A stretch of DNA of 64,000 bases from a virus, in IMG/VR virus record IMGVR_UViG_3300025598_002259, positions 1 to 64,000 of that record; one strand, given 5' to 3'. Below the pieces are notes generated by a model that did no database searches, was not told where the DNA came from, and was given only the letters and a program-made list of their open reading frames with translations. The number at the start of each line of letters is the position of its first letter. Position 1 is the stretch's first letter. This document shows positions 15,593-24,568 of the stretch, piece by piece. Both the position numbers and the translations under genes were made by a program.

Positions 15593-16651
15593 ATGACAAA
15601 AAAAGTTTTATTCATTCTCAAAAGACGAGATGATTATAATCCCATCTCTCATAGTCCTATAGGTCTAAGTACAGGACTTTATAATTCAGCTAATTTTATG
15701 CATGAAATGTTACTTAGTGCAGGAATTAATTCTGCATTAGAAGTAGCAATAGATAATAACTGTATCGATCGTTTGGTAACAAAGCATCGACCTACTCATG
15801 TTATTATCGAAGCATTGTGGGTAGTTCCTAGTAAATTTGCAATACTTAATAAGTTACATCCTAAAGTTCGTTGGATCGTAAGATTACATAGCGAAATGCC
15901 TTTTATGGCCGGTGAAGGAATGGCCATGAATTGGATCGGTGATTATGTGACATATAATAACATCGACATAGGAATCAATGCTCCAAGGATGTTAGGCGAG
16001 ATAAAGGAGTATTTGAAAGTGGCAAAAAATTGGTCCGACGATGAAACAAATCGAAGAATAATTTATATGCCTAATTATTATCCGAATGATTATAAGATTA
16101 AAAAATATAGTCCTAACAAATACTGGATCAATGTAGCTTGTTTCGGAGCTGTTCGTCCTTTAAAAAATCATTTATTACAAGCATTTGCTGCTTTAAAATT
16201 TGCTAATAAAATCAATCGTCAATTAAGATTTCATATTAATGGCGGGCGTATTGAAATGAAGGGCGATCCTGTAATGAATAATCTTAAATCATTATTTCAA
16301 CATTTAAGTGATCAAGGACACCAAATGATTATGCACGATTGGGCTCCTAGAGAAGAATTTTTAAAAATTTGTGCAGCAATGGATATTGGTATGCAATGCA
16401 ATTTTAGTGAAACATTTAACATTGTAAGTGCAGACTTGATTAGTCAAGGTGTACCAATTATTGGATCTAAAGAAATACCTTGGTCAACTAGGTTCTTTAA
16501 TGCTGATCCTACAGATAGTGATAATATTGCGGATGTTATGTTACGAACACATCAGTATGCTTTTGTTAACGTTTGGAAAAATCAGAGAAATTTAGATAAG
16601 TATACACAAACAACCAAAGACATTTGGATTGATTATTTTAAAGGAGATTAA
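15593..16651 (+). CDS. glycosyltransferase (GT4/GT-B type)
   Basis: The 352-residue protein has VLFILKRRDDYNPISHSPIG at the N-terminus, CFGAVRPLKNHLLQAFAA in the linker region, and the donor-binding block QCNFSETFNIVSADLISQGVPIIGS (E and GVP positions conserved). These are hallmarks of family 4-like GT-B glycosyltransferases. A late-type promoter octamer precedes it, and it sits beside small phage proteins, so it may act late, for example on virion glycans. Confidence 0.75.
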   Translation: MTKKVLFILKRRDDYNPISHSPIGLSTGLYNSANFMHEMLLSAGINSALEVAIDNNCIDRLVTKHRPTHVIIEALWVVPSKFAILNKLHPKVRWIVRLHSEMPFMAGEGMAMNWIGDYVTYNNIDIGINAPRMLGEIKEYLKVAKNWSDDETNRRIIYMPNYYPNDYKIKKYSPNKYWINVACFGAVRPLKNHLLQAFAALKFANKINRQLRFHINGGRIEMKGDPVMNNLKSLFQHLSDQGHQMIMHDWAPREEFLKICAAMDIGMQCNFSETFNIVSADLISQGVPIIGSKEIPWSTRFFNADPTDSDNIADVMLRTHQYAFVNVWKNQRNLDKYTQTTKDIWIDYFKGD

Positions 16652-16652
16652 A

Positions 16653-16847
16653 ATGAAGCATAAAGTTAAAACTCATAATTGGATTGCTGGTACTTTACGT
16701 GCTAGAGAGTATCTTTTTGAAAGTTTTGAAGAAGCTATAAGATTTTTAAATGGCAGAAACAATCATTCAGCAAAAATATTTAATGAAGAAGGACAGGTAG
16801 TACATGAAGTATTTTATCGTCCAGAACCTGATAATACTTACGCTTAA
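16653..16847 (+). CDS. small hypothetical protein, 64 aa
   Basis: Start at the ATG 16653, placed by AAAGGAG nine bases upstream; the longer frame from 16629 would run into the previous gene. The protein (KVKTHNWIAGTLRAREYLFE...) is soluble and has no motif I recognise. It is wedged directly between two genes and its stop touches the next ATG, so it is part of the same operon. Confidence 0.6.
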   Translation: MKHKVKTHNWIAGTLRAREYLFESFEEAIRFLNGRNNHSAKIFNEEGQVVHEVFYRPEPDNTYA

Positions 16848-17171
16848 ATGAGTGATATAGTCGATTTAATTAATAAGTATGGATTCCCTATAGTAGCTGC
16901 AGGCGGAATGGGGTATCTAATCTATTATGTTTGGGAATGGGCAACTAAAGAGATTAAACCGGTATTAAGTGAATCAAATACGGTTCTTATTGCCTTAATA
17001 GATCGAATACGTATGCTTGATAATGATTTAATTAGATTAAACCAAAAAGTAACTACAGTGTTACATTTACGTGGAAAAACTATTGAGAGAGAACGTGTCG
17101 AAGCAGAGCAAACAATAAATAAAATTAAGAAAACAGAGGACGATAATACTGCATCTGCAGGAGAATCATAA
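16848..17171 (+). CDS. small membrane protein, paralog of the 15244 gene
   Basis: The 107-residue protein has YGFPIVAAGGMGYLIYYVW as a single membrane helix (about 11-29), then a predicted coiled coil (LSESNTVLIALIDRIRMLDN) and a charged tail. Layout and several residues match the protein at 15244, pointing to duplication. It starts on the base after the previous stop. A holin-like or virion membrane role is possible but unproven. Confidence 0.5.
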   Translation: MSDIVDLINKYGFPIVAAGGMGYLIYYVWEWATKEIKPVLSESNTVLIALIDRIRMLDNDLIRLNQKVTTVLHLRGKTIERERVEAEQTINKIKKTEDDNTASAGES

Positions 17172-17182
17172 GGTAATAAACT

Positions 17183-17509
17183 ATGGCAACATTTACATGG
17201 AACATCGATCGTATGGAATCTTATCCTTTAATCGGGGATAGGCCGAATATTGTTTATACTGTTTATTGGTCGTGTACAGGAAATGACACAGATGTTAATG
17301 GAAATCCATGTGTAGCTGCTCAAACCGGTTATTGTAATATTCCTTATAATCCTGATACATATGTACCTTATGAATCGCTAACACAAGATGTTGTATTATC
17401 ATGGGTGTGGGCGTACGGTTCTGATAAAACTGTAATTGAAACTATGGTTCAAGATAAATTAAACATTTTAATGAACCCAGTGGTGGCGACTCCACTTCCT
17501 TGGGCTTAA
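17183..17509 (+). CDS. conserved phage-type protein
   Basis: The 108-residue protein (TFTWNIDRMESYPLIG..., then VVYWSC-like VYTVYWSCTGND and DVVLSWVWAYGSDK) has a beta-rich look and resembles short proteins frequent in T4-like aquatic phages. Function is unknown; a virion component is possible. It overlaps tail to tail with the leftward DUF6356-like gene by 4 bases. Confidence 0.55.
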   Translation: MATFTWNIDRMESYPLIGDRPNIVYTVYWSCTGNDTDVNGNPCVAAQTGYCNIPYNPDTYVPYESLTQDVVLSWVWAYGSDKTVIETMVQDKLNILMNPVVATPLPWA

Positions 17510-17649
17510 TCTGTTTTACACAGCATATCACTAGCTTTGTGTTTCCAAATATTCGGAAACAATCCGTGTACTAATAATACTATTGCAATTGTCCAGGCTC
17601 TTGCCCAATGTTGTAAGTAACTCATATGTACTTCTTCTAAATGTGTCAT
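17506..17649 (-). CDS. small membrane protein, DUF6356-like, 47 aa
   Basis: Read directly from the minus strand: start ATG 17649, stop TAA 17508-17506. The product contains YLQHWARAWTIAIVLLVHGL and FPNIW, resembling the short DUF6356 family (EH...A...G....VHGLFP). Its ATG overlaps the stop of the cyclase gene as ATGA, so it is translationally coupled as the last gene of the curli-like operon. Function is unknown. Confidence 0.55.
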   Translation of the reverse strand: MTHLEEVHMSYLQHWARAWTIAIVLLVHGLFPNIWKHKASDMLCKTD

Positions 17650-19673
17650 TTGCTTGTTGCCCTATATACACCGTCCCAATCTAACGGAACGTCTCCATGC
17701 ATGCGTTCTAGCATCATTTCATAATACTTGTGCATTTCGCCGTTCCACCCTTTATCACGTAATTCTTCAGCATAAAAACGTGCGCCTACCCACATACCTG
17801 CTCTGTAAGCATCTAAGAACTTTTCGTGTAACAACCAAGCCATGGCATCGTCAATAGGTGCTACAGTATAAATCTTAACGGGATCTTTTTTACCCTTAAC
17901 AGCAATTAAATCTAGTTCAATTAATGGATACGCATCCATTACATATTCTGCTGTTTTCGGCCCGAGAACAATCTTGACACCATAGGGCTTACTTTGTCCT
18001 TCCAAACGACTCGCAAGATTAACGCCGTCCCCAAGACAAGTATAATCAAAACGCTGACTACTCCCCATATTGCCAACCACAACAGTATCAGTGTTAATGC
18101 CAAGGCCCATTCCAAACTCTGGAACACCTTCTTTAGCGATTTCTGCATTAAAATTCTCCAAATCTTTTAACATAGCTAATGCAGTTTTTACAGCATGTTT
18201 AGCATGGTCAGCATCATCTAACGGTGCGTTCCAGAATGCCATTTGTGCATCACCAATGTACTTATCTAATGTTCCTTCGTTCTCTATAATTTTTGCAGTC
18301 ATTGCAGTCATATAGCGATTCATTATTTTAGTAAGTCCTTGTACATCTTTACCATAGTGCTCGCTAATACCCGTGAATCCTCTTACATCGGTAAACATAA
18401 TACTAAGTTCACGTGATTCGCCGCCTAGCTTTAATAACTCAGGATTTTTTTGTAGTTTCTCAACCATTGCAGGACTCAAGTACGTGCCAAACTGTTTCTT
18501 TATTTGTTGCTTCTGCAAATATTCACTGACGAATTTAATTCCATAGGCATGGAGTGACACAAGGATGATTGCAACAACAAAAGCACTAATATCAAAAAGC
18601 CAAAGATAATGGCTAAAAAGATAATAGCTGCCAACGATTCCTGCACCCAATAAAACAACGATCGAACCCAGTCCTGCATAAACCCACCTCGTTAATATTA
18701 ATAATATAATACCTGCTAATAAAATAACACCTATTTCTAATCCATCTGCGTAATCAGGACGCTGTATTGTTACACCATTTATCATAGTTCCTAATACTGC
18801 TGCTTGCATATCCTGTGGATATACTGCACCTCGTGCTGTTGGTACAGGATTAGCGATACCTGAAGCAGTAGGTCCTATTATAACAATTGCACCATTAAAA
18901 TCCTTAGGCAAATCTGTTATAGAAATCTGTTGATTTTGCTGACTCCAATCAACCCATATACGTCCTAAACTATCTGTAGAGATAGGACCAAATGCAGGTA
19001 TACGCATTTTCTCTACACCATTTTCATTAAGTTTAACTTGAAATGTAGTATCATTACCGGCCACACGTAATGTTTCCATAGCTAACGAGGGATATAATTT
19101 TCCATTGACTGCAGCAATTAAAGGCACACGACGATTAACACCGTCAATTTCCGGCATGGTGTTTACGCTACCTATACCTATAGCATTTTCTTCTAATGCA
19201 GGAATATTAGCAATTAAACCCGGATACTGTACAATACGGTCTAAGTAATTTGAACCCATGACAGCACTTCCGGGTGCGCGGGGTAAGTTTTTATTTTTTT
19301 CTGATGGAATATTGGTTAATACTACAGGATACTTTTTCATCATATCCGATAATGCAGCATCACCGCCCATGCGATCGTTTTCAGACATTACAATGTCTAA
19401 TACAACTAATCCTGCATGACGATTATATAACTCTTGTATAATGTCGGCATATACATTGCGAGGCAAAGGCCATTGTCCATAATGATCTAGTGCGGCCTCG
19501 TCAATATTAACTGTAACAATATTGTTTGATGTAGGTGCTTTGTGAGTAATTAATGTATCAAAATATCTAAGGCGCACACTTTCAACAAAGCTAGGATCCG
19601 CAATTCTAACTGCTACTACTAAAAAAAGTGTAAGTAGTGCAGTCCATGGACTCAACAGAATTTTTTTAAACAT
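17646..19673 (-). CDS. CHASE2-domain class III adenylate/guanylate cyclase
   Basis: The 675-residue protein has an N-terminal membrane helix, a CHASE2 sensor (about 30-310, starting ESVRLRYFDTL), three further helices (about 315-385) and a C-terminal class III cyclase domain. The metal-binding aspartates are in FTDVRGF and DKYIGDAQMAFW, the latter with the purine-contacting lysine. The transition-state Asn/Arg pair is in NLASRLE. Catalytic residues are intact, so it should make cAMP or cGMP in response to a periplasmic signal. It follows a FecR-domain protein, a pairing often seen in proteobacteria, and would link curli production to second-messenger signalling. Confidence 0.9.
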   Translation of the reverse strand: MFKKILLSPWTALLTLFLVVAVRIADPSFVESVRLRYFDTLITHKAPTSNNIVTVNIDEAALDHYGQWPLPRNVYADIIQELYNRHAGLVVLDIVMSENDRMGGDAALSDMMKKYPVVLTNIPSEKNKNLPRAPGSAVMGSNYLDRIVQYPGLIANIPALEENAIGIGSVNTMPEIDGVNRRVPLIAAVNGKLYPSLAMETLRVAGNDTTFQVKLNENGVEKMRIPAFGPISTDSLGRIWVDWSQQNQQISITDLPKDFNGAIVIIGPTASGIANPVPTARGAVYPQDMQAAVLGTMINGVTIQRPDYADGLEIGVILLAGIILLILTRWVYAGLGSIVVLLGAGIVGSYYLFSHYLWLFDISAFVVAIILVSLHAYGIKFVSEYLQKQQIKKQFGTYLSPAMVEKLQKNPELLKLGGESRELSIMFTDVRGFTGISEHYGKDVQGLTKIMNRYMTAMTAKIIENEGTLDKYIGDAQMAFWNAPLDDADHAKHAVKTALAMLKDLENFNAEIAKEGVPEFGMGLGINTDTVVVGNMGSSQRFDYTCLGDGVNLASRLEGQSKPYGVKIVLGPKTAEYVMDAYPLIELDLIAVKGKKDPVKIYTVAPIDDAMAWLLHEKFLDAYRAGMWVGARFYAEELRDKGWNGEMHKYYEMMLERMHGDVPLDWDGVYRATSK

Positions 19674-20981
19674 TTAAGGTCCTTGCTTAACAGTAACAGT
19701 ACCGCAAGTGGTTACGCATGTTTGCGTTATACTGTAAACCTGACCTCCTGTTTGGGTTAGATTAACACTCGCAGGTGCTCCTTGATTATTTAGTACTATG
19801 GTAGCAGCGTTATTAGTATTGCCGCTTTGATTGACCACTGCGCTATTACCATTACCAGTTTCTGTTACATTAAGATAATGTTGTCCTGTTCCTGTTTGAT
19901 TAGTAGTAATTGTATTATTATTTCCGGTAATACTAGCAAATATCTGCTTTTGTGTATTGTTACTTTGAACAATACCTACAGTATTATAATTGCCATTAAT
20001 CACAGCTTCTAAGAAATGTCCTACGCTACCTCCATCATTTGTTTGACTAGTAGTAACTGTATTACCTATACCATTAACGCCCACTAATTGATAATTATTA
20101 CCGGCACTAATGCCATTGATATCGTAACCTTCTGTTATTGTAACAGTATTGTTTCCGCCTACTACATTAAGGTCTAACTCATTTTTTCCTAAACTATTAA
20201 GATTGCCTTGATTAATATTAATTGTATTATTGCCGTTTTGTATATTAGCAAATTGTTGTCCAATGCCAGTAATTAGATTATTTGACCCGATTTGCTGTAC
20301 CGTAATTTTATCATTGTCACCACTTTGCCTTATGTAAATAGCATTACCTGAAATAGTAGTATTATTAAATTTAGTAACATCAGCCTGTTGCGCTGCAGTT
20401 ATACTGCTAGAATAAGTTATAACAGTTCTATACAAGTCTCCAGCAGGAATATTGGTAATAGTACTACCAACATTCCAATATAATTGCATACCGTACCCGC
20501 CACTATTATTGTAGTACCAAGCATCGACTGCATACAATTGACCAACTACCATAGTAGTTGATCCGCTAGCATTAGATGATCCATTCCAGTTAACTGAACA
20601 ACTACAACCTTGTTCTTTCCAATTATTAATCACGTAAGTGCCATTCAACGCTAGGCTAAACCCATCATCGCTTTGATCATAAAAAGTTACATTAACGCTA
20701 GTTCCTGCGGATAAATTAGCAGTAGGCATAATTTCTATATAACCTGTAATATGCACCATAATCATGTTAGTTCTACTAGCACCTAACATGCCGCCACTAT
20801 TAGGAATATAAAAGGTGTTTAACACTCCTGTAGTAGCTACAGGATAAGCGGTAGTTGAACGTGTAGGAGTAGGGCCTGCAGTTTCGTAGTAGCTAGTGTA
20901 TGTTAATCCAGATAACCCCCCGACATCAGCAAATACTGTGTTAGATAATAGTAAGAATAAAGTTAAGAAAAACTTTTTCAT
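19674..20981 (-). CDS. secreted PA14-like/curlin-repeat fusion protein
   Basis: A signal peptide (about 1-18) is followed by a PA14-like beta domain (about 25-185, containing DQSDDGFSLALNG, GYGMQLYWN). Residues about 205-435 are curlin-type repeats of the form N-x(4-5)-Q-x-G, for example AIYIRQSGDNDKITVQQIG. PA14 domains usually bind carbohydrates, so this could tether or cap an amyloid fibre on a glycan. Two CxC-type pairs near the ends may form disulfides. It sits between fecR and the cyclase genes with a 1-base stop/start overlap. Confidence 0.7.
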   Translation of the reverse strand: MKKFFLTLFLLLSNTVFADVGGLSGLTYTSYYETAGPTPTRSTTAYPVATTGVLNTFYIPNSGGMLGASRTNMIMVHITGYIEIMPTANLSAGTSVNVTFYDQSDDGFSLALNGTYVINNWKEQGCSCSVNWNGSSNASGSTTMVVGQLYAVDAWYYNNSGGYGMQLYWNVGSTITNIPAGDLYRTVITYSSSITAAQQADVTKFNNTTISGNAIYIRQSGDNDKITVQQIGSNNLITGIGQQFANIQNGNNTININQGNLNSLGKNELDLNVVGGNNTVTITEGYDINGISAGNNYQLVGVNGIGNTVTTSQTNDGGSVGHFLEAVINGNYNTVGIVQSNNTQKQIFASITGNNNTITTNQTGTGQHYLNVTETGNGNSAVVNQSGNTNNAATIVLNNQGAPASVNLTQTGGQVYSITQTCVTTCGTVTVKQGP

Positions 20982-22186
20982 TAATTTTGCCTTGTAGTTA
21001 TAATTGTGTTGCCGCCTTGATTAATTCTATTTACTACTGTAACTGTTCCTTGTGTTTGTGTAATTACGCTATTTTGATCTCGAGGAGTAATTGCACATAC
21101 TGTGTTATTACTACTGTCTGTGCGACATATTTCTACTTGCTGTGTATCAATTGTAGCAACTGCCCCGCTTGTAGCTGTATAATCAGGTATGATAGTGTTT
21201 TTAACAGGAGTGATCGATGAAGAATTATTATTGTTAATAGGAGTAGCATTAATTTGTACACTAACCATATCCAATACAATATTTAATGTTTCGTTATCTA
21301 AAAACGTATTAGGCGTTGCAGGCTGCTCTGCTTTAACTGCTACGGGTTTTACTGCTACAGTTGTTGCAGGTTGTTCAGTAGTGGTCCAGCTATCTGTTGG
21401 CTGTGTATTTGATTCAACTTGTGGTTTCTCTGTATCAAGTTTTACTGTGGTTGTTATTAAAGCAGTTGCAAGCCCACCTTTTGCTTCTCTTTCTGCACGT
21501 TCTTGTGCTATTTTTATCTGTGGTGGTGGACTAAGTATTAGCATATTGCTAATAGCATTTTCGTTTAATTTTAAAATAACCGGCTTTAAAGGAAATGTAT
21601 TTGCAGATAAAACTCTTGTTGCTTGGAATGGTTTATCTAATGTGACTGAACCTGCATCTGTTATTACTTCGATTTTTCCTGTTTTACATTCTACTTCGTA
21701 ATCTATAGGATTAGCATTAGGGCAGCTGGGTAATAATATAATTGTACTTTCGCCTAATTCAGCTACTGTAGTAGTAAAATCAGTTCCTCGTACTGCAATA
21801 GTTGCAGTAGGGGTGCGTAAATTTACAGCATTAGGGTTATTATGTGCAATAATTCCAGATGCATACCTAACAGTACCTGATGCCATGTTAAGTGCTAATC
21901 GATTGGGTTTCTTACCTTTGGGATCGTACACAAAGTCGTCAATAACTAGTTTGGAGTTTTCGCTTACTTGTACTTTAGTGTCATCTTCGAATACAATACC
22001 AACTTTGCCATGTTTAGTATTAACTATATCTGCCATTTCAACACCAGTGCCTGTTATACCTGTTAGTGTTGCTTTATCTCTTTGTATTACTGCAGGTGTT
22101 TGAGACATCTCAGTAATTTGACCTACTGCGGCTATACAGTTCAAAGAAATTGAAACTAATATAGCCGTCAGTAGAATCTTTTTCAT
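20981..22186 (-). CDS. FecR-domain secreted protein
   Basis: The 401-residue protein has a signal peptide and a FecR domain at about 40-165, with VGIVFEDDTKVQVSENSKLVIDDF split across HGKVGIVFEDD and KLVIDDFVYDP, then GTVRYASGII and TPTATIAVRGTDF, all typical. The rest is low-complexity Pro/Thr-rich sequence, consistent with an extracellular or periplasmic linker. FecR-domain proteins often pair with CHASE2 kinases or cyclases as signal input. Gene order supports a regulatory or scaffold role for the curli-like fibres. Confidence 0.75.
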   Translation of the reverse strand: MKKILLTAILVSISLNCIAAVGQITEMSQTPAVIQRDKATLTGITGTGVEMADIVNTKHGKVGIVFEDDTKVQVSENSKLVIDDFVYDPKGKKPNRLALNMASGTVRYASGIIAHNNPNAVNLRTPTATIAVRGTDFTTTVAELGESTIILLPSCPNANPIDYEVECKTGKIEVITDAGSVTLDKPFQATRVLSANTFPLKPVILKLNENAISNMLILSPPPQIKIAQERAEREAKGGLATALITTTVKLDTEKPQVESNTQPTDSWTTTEQPATTVAVKPVAVKAEQPATPNTFLDNETLNIVLDMVSVQINATPINNNNSSSITPVKNTIIPDYTATSGAVATIDTQQVEICRTDSSNNTVCAITPRDQNSVITQTQGTVTVVNRINQGGNTIITTRQN

Positions 22187-22187
22187 A

Positions 22188-23108
22188 TTAACGGTGTGTT
22201 TGTGTTATATTGAATGTATTACTATTTCCATTGCTCTGAATATTGGCAAGATTATTGCCGCCGAGCGCTGATTGAGTTATATTAAATACATTACCACTGC
22301 CATTACCGCCGAGTGTTAATGTGTTATCATAAACACCACTTTGAGCAATAACCATAGTATTGGCAGATCCGTTAAATGCTCCGACTGCGGTAATTCCTGA
22401 GGAATTATAACCACCGACTGTAACATTATCGCCTAAAGCTCCGCCACTTTGACTAATAGTAATACCATCAGTTGCACCGTTAGTCGATACATTAACTGTA
22501 CCATTAACAGTTTGAGATGTTACACTACCTTGACTTAAACTAAAGCTATTGTTAGCTCCACCGACCATGCTAACTGTATCGACGTTGTTTGTGCCGTTAA
22601 TAACAGCAGAAACCATATTACCATTACCGCCAGCAGTTACAGCAGTAAATGAGTTACCGCTACCTAGCATATTGATATTAGTATATGAAGAATCGCCTGT
22701 TTGATTAACAGAAATAACGTTATTGGCGCTAACGCCTAACCCATCGTTGTTACTATTGATAGTAGCATTAGCATTATTACCAGTTACACTATAGTTAAAG
22801 CTATTTCCGGATACTGCGGCTTTAGTAGATGAACTAGTCTGTACACCAAAGCTTAATGTATCGCCGGTACCAACTTGATTGATGTTAACAATATTGCTGT
22901 TACCTTTAACAATTGCTGCATTTTGTAATGTACCCGAGCCTGTGCTTGGAATACCTTGTACAATGTTGCCGGCACCATCCTGAGTAACAGTTACACTAGT
23001 ATTGTTACCAGATTGATTAATGTAAATTGTGTTATCTCCTGCATATGCTGTTGTAACAAATAATGTTGCAGCAACAACACTTGCAAGAATTGAATTAAAC
23101 TTTTTCAT
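22188..23108 (-). CDS. curlin-repeat amyloid subunit (CsgA/CsgB-like)
   Basis: The 306-residue protein has a signal peptide (1-23) and then a repetitive Asn/Gly/Gln/Ser-rich chain with the curlin signature N-x-x-x-I/V-x-Q-x-G, for example IYINQSGNNTSVTVTQDG and ANIQSNGNSNTFNITQ. It is about twice the size of CsgA. Curlin subunits are exported unfolded through CsgG and polymerise outside the cell. It lies directly after csgG-like and before fecR, supporting its identity. Confidence 0.8.
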   Translation of the reverse strand: MKKFNSILASVVAATLFVTTAYAGDNTIYINQSGNNTSVTVTQDGAGNIVQGIPSTGSGTLQNAAIVKGNSNIVNINQVGTGDTLSFGVQTSSSTKAAVSGNSFNYSVTGNNANATINSNNDGLGVSANNVISVNQTGDSSYTNINMLGSGNSFTAVTAGGNGNMVSAVINGTNNVDTVSMVGGANNSFSLSQGSVTSQTVNGTVNVSTNGATDGITISQSGGALGDNVTVGGYNSSGITAVGAFNGSANTMVIAQSGVYDNTLTLGGNGSGNVFNITQSALGGNNLANIQSNGNSNTFNITQTHR

Positions 23109-23117
23109 ATCTGCTCC

Positions 23118-24038
23118 TTAAAAGTTTTTTATTTCACCAGTTTTGACTGCAACATCCGCAGGTACCTTAGGTGAATTATTCATTCCTACAGGTATTGTTG
23201 GCGTTCCTCCCAACGGTGCAGATTGTGGTATTTGGGACTGTGCAGTCGTTTTATAATCCCAAATAGATTTACGCTCGCCTTCTTTAATTAACTCTATTAC
23301 TGCTGCCTCTATTGTGGTCTTTACTGCAATAGTAGGTGCTTCGTTCATTGTTATTCCTCCTTCTAATTCGAAAGGTGCTGTTCCATCGTGCTTCATTTTT
23401 AATACTGCAAAACTATCAGCAGTGCTTAACACTATCTTAGTTACATTAACAGATGCTAGTACCTTTCCGGTGTTTACCGATACTGCCCTTAAACTTATAG
23501 TTACGATGTCTTTGCTATACTGTGTTTGTTTACCAGTACCTAACCAATTGTTAGCATAACCGCCAGATTCTAAGCTACTGTCGTAACCCATAATGCCTCC
23601 TTCCAATATAATTCCGGCGAAGGTTAACGGCATAAGTTTTTCTGCGTCTTTGCCTTCGTATGCATCACGCATCTGTTTGATAATTAATCTTTCTTTAGTT
23701 AAATCATCAATATTACTTCTTTCAACAACATCAAACCATTCACCGTGCCCGACTTCTTGTAGTGCACGTATTAAAAACGCATCTGCACCTTGTGTCACTG
23801 CTGTAGAAAAGCTAGCCACACCTGGTACTGTTTTACGTTGTCCAGTCTTGTCTTGAAAGTTATATATTGCTACAGTAATTTTACCGTTCTTAGGAGGAGG
23901 TACACGATCAAACTCTCTTTGCATAGTATCTGCCATAGGAGTAGGATCATATTTTATTTTCGACAGTTGGTCGAACCGTTGCATAGTCGCACATCCTGCT
24001 AGCACTAATGTGCTAACAAGTAAAATCAATAAACGCAT
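23118..24038 (-). CDS. csgG: curli secretion channel CsgG-like lipoprotein
   Basis: The 306-residue protein starts with a lipoprotein signal (LLILLVSTLVLAGCAT; lipidated Cys near 15). KITVAIYNFQDKTGQRK follows near residue 54, then GEWFDVVERSNIDDLTKERLI and GIILEGGIMGYDSS, the conserved blocks of CsgG. CsgG forms a nonameric outer-membrane pore for curli subunits. The YDSSLESGGYANNWLG region matches the constriction and beta-hairpin zone. It lies directly after csgF-like. Confidence 0.9.
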   Translation of the reverse strand: MRLLILLVSTLVLAGCATMQRFDQLSKIKYDPTPMADTMQREFDRVPPPKNGKITVAIYNFQDKTGQRKTVPGVASFSTAVTQGADAFLIRALQEVGHGEWFDVVERSNIDDLTKERLIIKQMRDAYEGKDAEKLMPLTFAGIILEGGIMGYDSSLESGGYANNWLGTGKQTQYSKDIVTISLRAVSVNTGKVLASVNVTKIVLSTADSFAVLKMKHDGTAPFELEGGITMNEAPTIAVKTTIEAAVIELIKEGERKSIWDYKTTAQSQIPQSAPLGGTPTIPVGMNNSPKVPADVAVKTGEIKNF

Positions 24039-24040
24039 TG

Positions 24041-24496
24041 TTAGCCTCCTGTTCCTGTTATATTAAACGAGCCTAGAGGAACTGTGATTGTAGTTACATT
24101 ACCTAGCGAATCTGTTACTTGCAATGTAATGTTAGAACCGTTATTTTGCCAGAAGATTGTATTCCCTTCGAAATTAATATTACCGCTAGTTTTATCTCCA
24201 CCGGCAAACATAGCAGTGGCAAGATTCTGTCCTATCTGCGCATAAATTCTTGATTCAAGATTTGTAAGGAATTGATTAATTGGAGTATTAGCCGCGGCAT
24301 TTTTAGCAGCTTGCGCTGCTGCTTCTAATGCTTGTTGTATTTGTTGTGCACGAGTATAGGCTTCATTTTCTAATGTTACTTGATATGAACCGTAACCTTG
24401 CCCATTAAATGAAGGACTTTTGAAAGAAAAATCAGGTAGGGCTGCTGATGATGCGGTAGCATAAAATGCTAATAAAATAAGTGATTTACATCTCAT
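24041..24496 (-). CDS. csgF: curli assembly factor CsgF-like protein
   Basis: A 151-residue protein with a signal peptide and then PDFSFKSPSFNGQGYGSYQVTL, the part of CsgF that plugs the CsgG pore (CsgF begins with a similar F-x-N-PSFGG segment). A helical middle and a C-terminal beta part follow, ending in NITGTGG. AGGAG lies six bases before the ATG. It is the first gene of the operon, 20 bases after a late-like promoter octamer. No csgE or csgC homolog is seen. Confidence 0.8.
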   Translation of the reverse strand: MRCKSLILLAFYATASSAALPDFSFKSPSFNGQGYGSYQVTLENEAYTRAQQIQQALEAAAQAAKNAAANTPINQFLTNLESRIYAQIGQNLATAMFAGGDKTSGNINFEGNTIFWQNNGSNITLQVTDSLGNVTTITVPLGSFNITGTGG

Positions 24497-24516
24497 CGGT
24501 TACTCCTATATGCGAA

Positions 24517-24524
24517 TATTTACA
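24517..24524 (-). promoter_or_regulatory. late-like octamer TGTAAATA before the curli-like operon
   Basis: One mismatch from TATAAATA, 20 bases upstream of the csgF-like ATG and on the same strand. If real, the curli genes are expressed with the late phage genes. Confidence 0.4.
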
Positions 24525-24568
24525 GAGAGGTCGATGAGAGTTAAACTAGTAGATATTACGTTAAATAC

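Noticed and set aside
20987-23856. Rightward ORFs antisense to the curli genes
   Set aside because: They mirror repetitive, low-stop curlin and FecR sequence, are Cys/Ser-rich nonsense and lack start signals.
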